A stretch of DNA of 41,032 bases from Candidatus Omnitrophota bacterium (GTDB taxonomy: Bacteria > Omnitrophota > Gorgyraeia > Gorgyraeales > Gorgyraeaceae), in NCBI GenBank assembly GCA_018819285.1, contig JAHJQM010000025.1, positions 1 through 41,032 of the forward strand, in the 5' to 3' direction. Below are positions 25,630 to 31,556 of this stretch, one piece after another. The first letter of the stretch is position 1. Each line of letters starts with the position of its first letter. The notes beneath the pieces are model-generated. The model saw only the letters and a program-made list of their open reading frames with translations. It had not been told where the DNA came from and did no database searches. The translations under genes were made by a program, and so were the position numbers.

Positions 25630-25740
25630 TTAAGTTAATATTAAACAGATCAAAAATGCCACTGCCATTATAATTAGAGTATATAAAATTTCAGTTCCTG
25701 CCCCAAGTATAGGCTTCAAAAAAATTTTTATACCTATCAT
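25630..25740 (-). CDS. 36-residue single-pass membrane peptide in the potassium-uptake operon
   Basis: This frame is too short for the ORF track. Its ATG overlaps the stop of the trkA gene before it (TAATG), so it is placed for coupled translation, and its stop lies 30 bases from the trkH start. The peptide starts MIGIKIFLKPILGAGTEILY and ends with a hydrophobic helix (TLIIMAVAFLICLILT) of about 18-20 residues; there are two lysines on the N-terminal side and no charge after Glu17. It recalls the tiny KdpF subunit of the Kdp potassium pump in size and context, but no sequence relation is claimed. It may stabilise TrkH. Confidence 0.65.
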   Translation of the reverse strand: MIGIKIFLKPILGAGTEILYTLIIMAVAFLICLILT

Positions 25741-26402
25741 TAAAGTTTACCTATCAGTACATTCAACAGCTGCTGCTCATTGCTAACTAATGTAAGGGCT
25801 ATAATATCATCCCCGGGTTTAAGCACAGTATTGCCTTTGGGGATGATTACCTCTTCGCATCTAACAATAGAAACAAATACAGAATCCGGAGGAAGCTGTA
25901 TATCCTGAATCTGTTTATTGATTACAGGGGAATCCTGAGACAGATCTACGCGCACAATGGAGAGCTTGCCATGCTTAAAACTCATAAGGTTTACAATATC
26001 AGATAAAGAAACTTCCTCTTCAATAATCTTGGCGATAATTTTAGTGGAATCAACAGGTACATCAATGCTTAACTTGGAAAAGGTATGTTCGTTGTCCGGA
26101 TTATTTACCCTCGCCACAGTGCGCTGAACATTAAAAATTTCTTTGGCCAATTGACAAACGATCAAATTATCTTCGTCATCGCCAGTTACTGCAGCTAATA
26201 CGTCTGCCCGCTTTATGCCTGCTTCTTCCAGAATATGCGGATCGCAGCCATCGCCATGAATAACCAGCGCTTGCAACTGCTTAGCCATTTCTTCACAAAG
26301 TTCTCTATTTTTATCTACTATGCTAACCGTATGTTTGCCCACTAGTAGCCTTTTTGCCAAAAAATAACCTACTTTTCCGCCGCCAATAATAATAATATAC
26401 AT
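25740..26402 (-). CDS. trkA: TrkA/KtrA-type potassium channel regulator, second copy
   Basis: A cytoplasmic RCK protein that gates TrkH by binding nucleotide. Its 220 residues are one RCK_N (Rossmann, IIIGGGKVGYFLAKRLL with GxGxxG-like loop, then HGDGCDPHILEEAGI) plus one RCK_C domain (about 135-220, VFVSIVRCEEVIIPKGNTVL). Full TrkA of Enterobacteria holds two such modules; here two separate genes each carry one. Its ATG overlaps the stop of the preceding trkA by one base. Confidence 0.92.
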   Translation of the reverse strand: MYIIIIGGGKVGYFLAKRLLVGKHTVSIVDKNRELCEEMAKQLQALVIHGDGCDPHILEEAGIKRADVLAAVTGDDEDNLIVCQLAKEIFNVQRTVARVNNPDNEHTFSKLSIDVPVDSTKIIAKIIEEEVSLSDIVNLMSFKHGKLSIVRVDLSQDSPVINKQIQDIQLPPDSVFVSIVRCEEVIIPKGNTVLKPGDDIIALTLVSNEQQLLNVLIGKL

Positions 26403-27049
26403 TAGCTTAACCCAAACCTTTCTTTTATACCTTTAAGGTTGGTTACTTTCACTACACCCATTAATACGTCTTTTACTTTTAGTACCGTATCTGGCTCCGG
26501 GATAATAACTTCATTTAACCTTTTTATAGCCACTACCATAAATTCCCGCGGTATATTTATATCCTTGATCATCTTTCCTCTCAGGCTGTCTTGAACTTCG
26601 ATCTCGATACCCCCTAGTTCTTTTGTTTCAATGAGGTAGCTGGAAAAGCGGCTCTCAATAATCTTATCGCGGATCATTGCTGCAAAAAGAATAGTCCCGC
26701 TAATAACATCCATACCTAGAGCAGTATAAATATGCGCGCGCTGAGGATCATACACTCGAGCAATAACTTTGGGGATATTAAATATCTTTTTAGCTACTTG
26801 AGCGGAAATTAAATTGGTATTGTCTCCATTTGTAACCGCGCAAAAAGCATCTGCTTTCTCAATGCCAGCTTGTTTTAAAAGCTCTGTATCAAACCCACTA
26901 CCCACCAAGGTTACGCCATTGAATGTCCCTCTTAAGCGATCAAAAGAAGATTTGTTTTTATCAATAATAATTACATCATGGCCTTCGTTGGATAAAAGCC
27001 TGGCAAGCTCTGAGCCAACCCTCCCACAACCTGCTATTATTATATGCAT
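26402..27049 (-). CDS. trkA: TrkA/KtrA-type potassium channel regulator, first copy
   Basis: An RCK_N domain (IIAGCGRVGSELARLL, DKNKSSFDRL, GSGFDTELLKQAGI) and an RCK_C domain (about 130-215, MVVAIKRLNEVIIPEPDTVL) make 215 residues. It differs enough from the second copy that the pair could form a hetero-octameric ring with distinct ligand sites, which is inference. The ribosome site and start (AGAGGTTACTATGCAT) nearly match the right end of family B elements. Confidence 0.92.
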   Translation of the reverse strand: MHIIIAGCGRVGSELARLLSNEGHDVIIIDKNKSSFDRLRGTFNGVTLVGSGFDTELLKQAGIEKADAFCAVTNGDNTNLISAQVAKKIFNIPKVIARVYDPQRAHIYTALGMDVISGTILFAAMIRDKIIESRFSSYLIETKELGGIEIEVQDSLRGKMIKDINIPREFMVVAIKRLNEVIIPEPDTVLKVKDVLMGVVKVTNLKGIKERFGLS

Positions 27050-27106
27050 AGTAACCTCTCCGACTAACGGCGTGAAGCCCCGTAGATGGATTCATGTTTT
27101 AAAGCG
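27050..27106 (-). repeat. Probable diverged family B element between rplT and trkA
   Basis: The right end AGAGGTTACTATGCAT differs by one base from the yidC copy (AGAGGTAACTATGCAT). Further left are TGAATCCATC, similar to the TGAATTCC end, and a CTACGGGGC / CGCCGTTAG stem. The match is suggestive rather than certain. Confidence 0.45.
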
Positions 27107-27457
27107 TTATTTTTTCTTTACGCTTTCTACTAATTTTTTAAACGAGGAAGCGTCGTTTACCGCCATATCAGCCAGAACCTTCCTGTTTAAAGCTATTTTT
27201 GCATCCTTTAGGCCTTTCATAAATTTTGAGTACGACACCTCAAGTTCTTTGCAAGCATTAGAAATCCTTAGAATCCACAATCTCCTGAATGTGCCTTTTT
27301 TAGCACGGCGGTCTCTCGTGCCGTACATAAGGGCTTTTTTCACGGTTTCAACCGTAACTCTGTGCAGCTTGCTTCTGCCTGCACGGTAGCCTTTCGCCAT
27401 CTTGGAAACTCTTTTTCTGCGGGCCCTGGATGCTGGTCCGTATTTTGCTCGTGACAT
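27107..27457 (-). CDS. rplT: 50S ribosomal protein L20
   Basis: An early assembly protein of the large subunit, able to repress its own operon in many bacteria. Its 116 residues are typical: SRARRKRVSKMAKGYRAGRS (basic N-terminal helix) and GTRDRRAKKGTFRRLWILRI. It follows rpmI by 14 bases in the infC-rpmI-rplT order. Confidence 0.97.
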   Translation of the reverse strand: MSRAKYGPASRARRKRVSKMAKGYRAGRSKLHRVTVETVKKALMYGTRDRRAKKGTFRRLWILRISNACKELEVSYSKFMKGLKDAKIALNRKVLADMAVNDASSFKKLVESVKKK

Positions 27458-27471
27458 TTAAAACCTCCTCT

Positions 27472-27669
27472 TTAGCCGTATGGTAACAGCTTCTTGGTTA
27501 TTTTCGCCTCCATACCTAATATTTCTACGCATCTTCTCATTTTCCTTTTTCTTTTTGAAGATTTAGATGTAAGTATGTGACGCTTGCCTGCTTTGTATCT
27601 CATCAACTTGCCATTTTTCGTGATTTTTAATCTTTTTCTGGCGCCTTTATTTGTTTTTAATTTTTGCAT
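27472..27669 (-). CDS. rpmI: 50S ribosomal protein L35
   Basis: The 65-residue basic protein starts MQKLKTNKGARKRLKITKNG and contains KRHILTSKSSKRKRKMR, the L35 signature. It lies between infC and rplT. A small GTGCC-T-GGCAC palindrome sits in the gap to infC. Confidence 0.96.
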   Translation of the reverse strand: MQKLKTNKGARKRLKITKNGKLMRYKAGKRHILTSKSSKRKRKMRRCVEILGMEAKITKKLLPYG

Positions 27670-27689
27670 GTTATTTACTCCTCATATCA

Positions 27690-27706
27690 TTAGTGCCTGG
27701 CACTAA
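27690..27706. repeat. Short palindrome sharing the family C core, infC-rpmI gap
   Basis: TTAGTGCC-T-GGCACTAA is a perfect 17-base palindrome. Its GTGCCTGGCAC centre equals the centre of the family C palindrome at 30328. Confidence 0.6.
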
Positions 27707-27711
27707 GCTCT

Positions 27712-28239
27712 TTATTTTTTTACACCTGCCGATGGCCGCGCCATGAAATGTATCATTATGGCCCTACCTTCCATCATCGGGCCTTTTTCAACCTCTCCTA
27801 CTTCGTTCAGGTCCGCTATCATTCTATTCATGACCTTTTTGCCTATATCTAAATGGCTCATCTCCCTGCCTCTGAAGATCATAGTGAGCTTTGCCTTGTC
27901 TCCCCTTGCAAGAAACCGTTTGAGATGATGAAGTTTTACCTGATAGTCATGCTCTTCTATATTCGGTTTTATCTTTATTTCTTTCAAGTGGATAGTTTTC
28001 TGGTGTTTGCGCGCCTCTTTTTCTTTTTTCTCCTGTTCATATTTATATTTAGAGTAATCCATTATCCTGCAGACAGGAGGAGATGTCTGGCCAGCAACTT
28101 CAACCAGGTCAAGCCCGGATTCTTCCGCCTTTTGCAACGCATCCTGGGTATTTATAACACCAATTTGTTCACCCTCAGGGCCTATGAGCCTTACTTCTTT
28201 CACTCGTATCCTTTGATTAATCCTTAAATCTTTTGAAAT
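27712..28239 (-). CDS. infC: Translation initiation factor IF-3 (ATT start codon)
   Basis: IF-3 binds the small subunit and proofreads start codons. The ORF-track start is a GTG lying inside the ribosome site AAAGGAGGTGG. The real start is almost certainly the ATT eight bases after AAGGAGG, giving 175 residues beginning (M)SKDLRINQRIRVKEVRLIGP. An AUU start is the hallmark of infC and lets IF-3 repress its own synthesis. Both domains are complete: the N-domain to about residue 75, the KEARKHQKTIHLKEIKIKP linker and the C-domain with RGREMSHLDIGKKVM. Confidence 0.95.
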   Translation of the reverse strand: MSKDLRINQRIRVKEVRLIGPEGEQIGVINTQDALQKAEESGLDLVEVAGQTSPPVCRIMDYSKYKYEQEKKEKEARKHQKTIHLKEIKIKPNIEEHDYQVKLHHLKRFLARGDKAKLTMIFRGREMSHLDIGKKVMNRMIADLNEVGEVEKGPMMEGRAIMIHFMARPSAGVKK

Positions 28240-28259
28240 AAAAACCACCTCCTTTGATT

Positions 28260-29978
28260 TTATACCTTGTTTTTAACTTCTGTTTTTATCCTCTCCACAA
28301 AATCTTCTATTTTCACTGCGCCAAGATCGCCTTCTTTTCTAGCGCGAAGCGAGACTGTGCGGGCTTCTTTTTCCCTGTCTCCTATTATCAGCATATAGGG
28401 GACCTTGTTTAATTCGCCTTCTCGTATCTTATACTGAAGCTTTTCGTTTCTCTTATCCACCTCTGTTCTTATGTCTTCCTCCTGCAAAATCTTGAATATA
28501 TCATCTGCGTAATTGTGCGCCCTGTCAGTAATCGGTATCACAATAGCTTGCACGGGGGCCAGCCATACAGGAAACGCTCCTGTGTAATGTTCTATGAGCG
28601 TGCCGATAAACCGCTCCATGCTGCCTAATATTACTCTATGAAGCATTACGGGCCTTTCTTTTTTACCGCTGCTTGAAATATACGTAAGGTCAAATCTTTC
28701 CGGCAATGCAAAATCGCACTGGACTGTCGCGCATTGCCATGGCCTTCCAAGGGCGTCTTTTACCATTATATCTATCTTGGGCCCGTAAAATGCACCTTCG
28801 CCTTTATTGATCTCATAGCTCATGCCTTTTAATTCCAGCATTTTTTTAAGGGCGCTTGTGGCCTGATCCCATGCCTTGTCTGTCCCAATAGATTTTGGCG
28901 GTCTTGTGGAAAGATCTATCTTATAATCTTTAAATCCAAAAACCTTCATCGTGTCTATTACAAAATCTATTACTCCGACTATTTCCTGCTCTAATTGGTC
29001 AGGCAAACAAAATATATGCGCATCATCCTGCGTAAAACCTCTTACCCTTAAAAGCCCATGTAATACTCCTGTTTTTTCGCGCCTGTAAACATTGCCAAGC
29101 TCAAAATAACGTATAGGCAAGTCTTTATAACTGCGTATCTTTGATTTATAGATTAACATATGACCGGGACAATTCATCGGCTTTATGACGTATTCTTCTC
29201 CTTCGACTTTAAATATGTACATATTGTCTTTGTAATATTCATAATGGCCTGACGTAACCCATATGTCTGATTTTAGGATATGTGGCCCAATGACAATTTG
29301 ATATCCGCGCTTCAGATGTTCTTTTTTTTCATAATCTTCTATCTGCATCATCAAGAGAGCACCTTTAGGGTGATAGAATACAAGGCCTGGTCCAACTTCG
29401 TCATGGATGCTGAACAAATCCAATTCCTTGCCAAGCTTTCTGTGGTCTCTTTTTTTTGCTTCTTCTATTTTTTCCAAATGTTCTTTCAGCGCAACGCTGG
29501 TTTCAAAGCATGTACCATATATCCTTTGAAGCATTGGATTTGTTGCAATGCCATGCCAGTACGCCCCTGCGATGCTCAAAAGTTTAAACGCTTTTATTTC
29601 GCCGGTAGATTTTACATGAGGGCCTTTGCATAAATCTACAAATTTTCCATGAGCATAAATAGAAACTGTATCGTCTTCTAATTTATTTATGAGCTCTATT
29701 TTGTAAGGCTCTTTTAATTTTTCAAATAATTTCAATGCCTCTTTCTTGGAGAGTGCATTTTGTTTAAATTCCAAATCTTGTTTTATAATCGTCGCCATCT
29801 CTTTTTCTATCGCAGGTAAATCTTCCGGCTTAAAAGGCTCTTTCCTATCAAAGTCATAATAAAACCCGTCTTCAATGGCAGGGCCTATGGCAAGCTGCGC
29901 ATCAGGAAAAAGCCTTTTTACAGCATCTGCCATCACATGAGACGAGCTATGTCGTAAAGCGTCTAGATTATTCGGCAT
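28260..29978 (-). CDS. thrS: Threonyl-tRNA synthetase lacking the N-terminal TGS domain
   Basis: A class II enzyme charging tRNA-Thr. The 572 residues begin directly with the editing domain (LRHSSSHVMADAVKRLFP, HxxxH; later HGKFVDLCKGPHV), so the ~60-residue TGS module of typical ThrRS is absent. The catalytic core has NCPGHMLIYKSKIRSYKDLP, the motif 2 region VYRREKTGVLHGLLRVRGFT and motif 3 ILGSMERFIGTLIEHYTG. The anticodon-binding domain fills about 470-572. No clear ribosome site precedes the ATG. Family A copy 4 lies just upstream, beyond which are tRNA genes. Confidence 0.96.
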   Translation of the reverse strand: MPNNLDALRHSSSHVMADAVKRLFPDAQLAIGPAIEDGFYYDFDRKEPFKPEDLPAIEKEMATIIKQDLEFKQNALSKKEALKLFEKLKEPYKIELINKLEDDTVSIYAHGKFVDLCKGPHVKSTGEIKAFKLLSIAGAYWHGIATNPMLQRIYGTCFETSVALKEHLEKIEEAKKRDHRKLGKELDLFSIHDEVGPGLVFYHPKGALLMMQIEDYEKKEHLKRGYQIVIGPHILKSDIWVTSGHYEYYKDNMYIFKVEGEEYVIKPMNCPGHMLIYKSKIRSYKDLPIRYFELGNVYRREKTGVLHGLLRVRGFTQDDAHIFCLPDQLEQEIVGVIDFVIDTMKVFGFKDYKIDLSTRPPKSIGTDKAWDQATSALKKMLELKGMSYEINKGEGAFYGPKIDIMVKDALGRPWQCATVQCDFALPERFDLTYISSSGKKERPVMLHRVILGSMERFIGTLIEHYTGAFPVWLAPVQAIVIPITDRAHNYADDIFKILQEEDIRTEVDKRNEKLQYKIREGELNKVPYMLIIGDREKEARTVSLRARKEGDLGAVKIEDFVERIKTEVKNKV

Positions 29979-29991
29979 AATATTTCTATAT

Positions 29992-30026
29992 AAGTTGACA
30001 CTCTAACATTGTCAGAGTGTCAACTT
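29992..30026. repeat. Family A 35-nt palindrome, copy 4
   Basis: Length and arms match copy 1, with one arm carrying CTCTAACA where others have CTCTGACA; the partner arm is unchanged, so one pair becomes a G-U wobble in one strand of RNA. It separates the tRNA-Val gene from thrS. Confidence 0.95.
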
Positions 30027-30045
30027 AACCCCTTTTAAAATATCG

Positions 30046-30122
30046 TGGTGGGCCTAACAGGACTCGAACCTGTGACCTCTTCCATGTCAAGGAAGCGCGC
30101 TAACCAACTGCGCTATAAGCCC
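30046..30122 (-). tRNA. tRNA-Val, anticodon GAC
   Basis: On the minus strand GGGCTTA opens the acceptor stem, the anticodon arm is CTTCC-TTGACAT-GGAAG, and the T arm is CAGGTTCGAGTCCTG. The 3' end is TAGGCCCACCA with CCA encoded. Last of three tRNA genes in a row. Confidence 0.96.
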
Positions 30123-30137
30123 GAAAATTTTTTAATA

Positions 30138-30223
30138 TGGTGGGCGAGGAGGGAGTCGAACCCTCACGACCTTGCGATCAATGGATTTTAAGTCCATCGT
30201 GTATGCCATTCCACCACTCGCCC
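30138..30223 (-). tRNA. tRNA-Leu, anticodon TAA
   Basis: An 86-base class II tRNA with acceptor GGGCGAG / CTCGCCC, anticodon arm ATGGA-CTTAAAA-TCCAT, a variable arm around TGATCGCAAGGTCG, T arm AGGGTTCGACTCCCT and an encoded CCA end. Confidence 0.96.
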
Positions 30224-30225
30224 GG

Positions 30226-30297
30226 AGGCGACGACCGGAATCGAACCGGTGAATAAGAGTTTTGCAGACTCCTGCCTTCCCCCTTGGCTACGCCGCC
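30226..30297 (-). tRNA. tRNA-Cys, anticodon GCA
   Basis: Acceptor GGCGGCG / CGTCGCC, anticodon loop CTGCAAA between GGAGT and ACTCT, T arm CCGGTTCGATTCCGG and discriminator U, normal for tRNA-Cys. Only CC follows before the next tRNA begins, so the terminal A of CCA is not encoded. Confidence 0.95.
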
Positions 30298-30327
30298 AAT
30301 ATATAGCCACCGCTGAATTCAAACTCT

Positions 30328-30364
30328 AACTTTACAAATGGTGCCTGGCACGAATTGTAAAGTT
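30328..30364. repeat. Family C 37-nt palindrome upstream of the tRNA cluster
   Basis: AACTTTACAAATGGTGCC and its near-complement surround a GGTGCCTGGCACGAA centre. The same sequence, with two changes, forms the inside of the family B element before prs (15916-16001). It lies between the terminator at 30.39 kb and tRNA-Cys, next to a GAATTCAAA similar to family B ends. Confidence 0.8.
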
Positions 30365-30369
30365 AAGAC

Positions 30370-30407
30370 AAAAAAACGTGTAGCTTTCAGTAAACCTTGC
30401 TACACGT
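30370..30407 (-). terminator. Rho-independent terminator after the pseudopilin gene
   Basis: On the minus strand the stem ACGTGTAGC / GCTACACGT with a 14-base loop is followed directly by a run of T. It lies about 20 bases past the pseudopilin stop and should end the parA-to-pseudopilin transcription unit. Confidence 0.88.
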
Positions 30408-30425
30408 TGTTAAAAATACTTTTCA

Positions 30426-30884
30426 TTAAAACGGCGGCGCCCATTTACCCTTGGAAGTAGGCTGCCATTTTACATGGCCTCCTACAAACAATACATTACC
30501 GCCCTGGCCTTTATGATTCTCAGCTTTATCGCAGGCTATAGCTTCGCCCGAATCAGCTGACTCTGTAAGCCCTGTTTTATAAGCATAATCTCCGCTGTCC
30601 GGATTATCAGGTATGCTAGTAGGGGCTGACGGGCATTTAAAAATCTCAAGACTATCAAGATAACCCCCGTCTACAAGCTCCTGGAGCGTCTTTGGAAATC
30701 TTTCCATATTATCTGTAGCATATAAATGCAATGCTATGCTTATCTGTTTTAAATTATTCAAGCAGCTTGTGCGCCTCGCTCTTTCCCTTGCCTGACCTAT
30801 TGCCGGCAGAAGCATGCCTGCCAATATGCCTATAATAGCTATTACAACTAATAGTTCAATTAAGGTAAAGCCTTGTTTTTTCAA
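30426..30884 (-). CDS. Type II secretion/type IV pilus-like pseudopilin with H-X9-DG-like C-terminus
   Basis: [23 protein letters not shown] is a class III prepilin leader, cut by prepilin peptidase before the Phe, then an N-terminal helix and a globular part ([18 protein letters not shown]). The end [17 protein letters not shown] is close to the H-X9-DG motif of pseudopilins in PVC-type bacteria. The ORF-track ATG has no ribosome site; the TTG at 30884 lies six bases after GGAGG and gives [12 protein letters not shown], the usual short leader (152 residues). No other secretion genes are nearby, so the machine it serves is unknown. A strong terminator follows. Confidence 0.88.
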   Translation of the reverse strand: MKKQGFTLIELLVVIAIIGILAGMLLPAIGQARERARRTSCLNNLKQISIALHLYATDNMERFPKTLQELVDGGYLDSLEIFKCPSAPTSIPDNPDSGDYAYKTGLTESADSGEAIACDKAENHKGQGGNVLFVGGHVKWQPTSKGKWAPPF

Positions 30885-30899
30885 GCTGGCCTCCATAGC

Positions 30900-31541
30900 T
30901 TATTTATTCTTTAAATACCACATTTCCTCTATCTTGTCAAGCAAAACATGGCTGATAAAAGTCTTGTTTTTAGCTTTTAAAGACATAATATTTTTAAATC
31001 TGTCAATTATAACAACATCTAACTTATTATTATAAAAGGGGTTGTGGTGTTTTGTTAAAATATTTGCTACTATAAGGTCAAGATTTTTATGCTTTAATTT
31101 TAAATATGCATTTTTTACCAAATCTTCTGTTTCTAAACTAAATCCTACGAATAAGTTACGTTTATGAAATTTGCTTAAGTTTCGCAATATATCTTTATTC
31201 GGCACTAGCTCTATTGTTAAATTTTTACTTCTTTTTATTTTTCTATTAAAAAGGCACTTTGGCCTAAAATCGCTTACAGCAGCGCACATAATCAAACAAT
31301 CTGCGCGGCGCATCTTTTTCTTGAGTTCTTCTAGTAATTCATCTGCTGTTCTTATAAAAACAACCTTGTCCGTTTTGGGCGGGATAAGATTTGTAGGGCC
31401 GCTTATAAGAGTAACTTTATGTTTTCTCTTAAGCGCTTCTTCAGCTATTTTATAGCCCATATAACCAGTAGACCTGTTTGAAATAAATCTAACAGGATCT
31501 ATAGGTTCCTGGGTTGGGCCTGCAGTAACTATGATTCTAAT
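30900..31541 (-). CDS. coaB: Phosphopantothenoylcysteine synthetase (CoaB half), apparent ATT start
   Basis: It couples phosphopantothenate to cysteine in coenzyme A synthesis. The ORF-track start (MGYKIAEEAL) misses the conserved N-terminus. Reading upstream in the same frame gives IRIIVTAGPTQEPIDPVRFI and SNRSTGYMGYK, the nucleotide-binding start of CoaB. The only well-placed start is ATT at 31541, eight bases after GGAG. The length is then 213 residues, right for a CoaB domain. The frame is the same as pckG and separated from it by that gene's TGA and four codons. CoaC is a separate gene beyond pckG, whereas most bacteria have a fused CoaBC. Confidence 0.85.
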   Translation of the reverse strand: MRIIVTAGPTQEPIDPVRFISNRSTGYMGYKIAEEALKRKHKVTLISGPTNLIPPKTDKVVFIRTADELLEELKKKMRRADCLIMCAAVSDFRPKCLFNRKIKRSKNLTIELVPNKDILRNLSKFHKRNLFVGFSLETEDLVKNAYLKLKHKNLDLIVANILTKHHNPFYNNKLDVVIIDRFKNIMSLKAKNKTFISHVLLDKIEEMWYLKNK

Positions 31542-31556
31542 AAACCCTTCTCCTTG

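Noticed and set aside
27050-27106. L20 autoregulatory leader or riboswitch before trkA
   Set aside because: The gap is short and fits a diverged family B element better; no known riboswitch motif is seen.
29992-30026. TTGACA inside family A as a -35 box for thrS
   Set aside because: At 16-18 bases downstream there is no -10-like sequence; the TTGACA is part of the palindrome arm in every copy.
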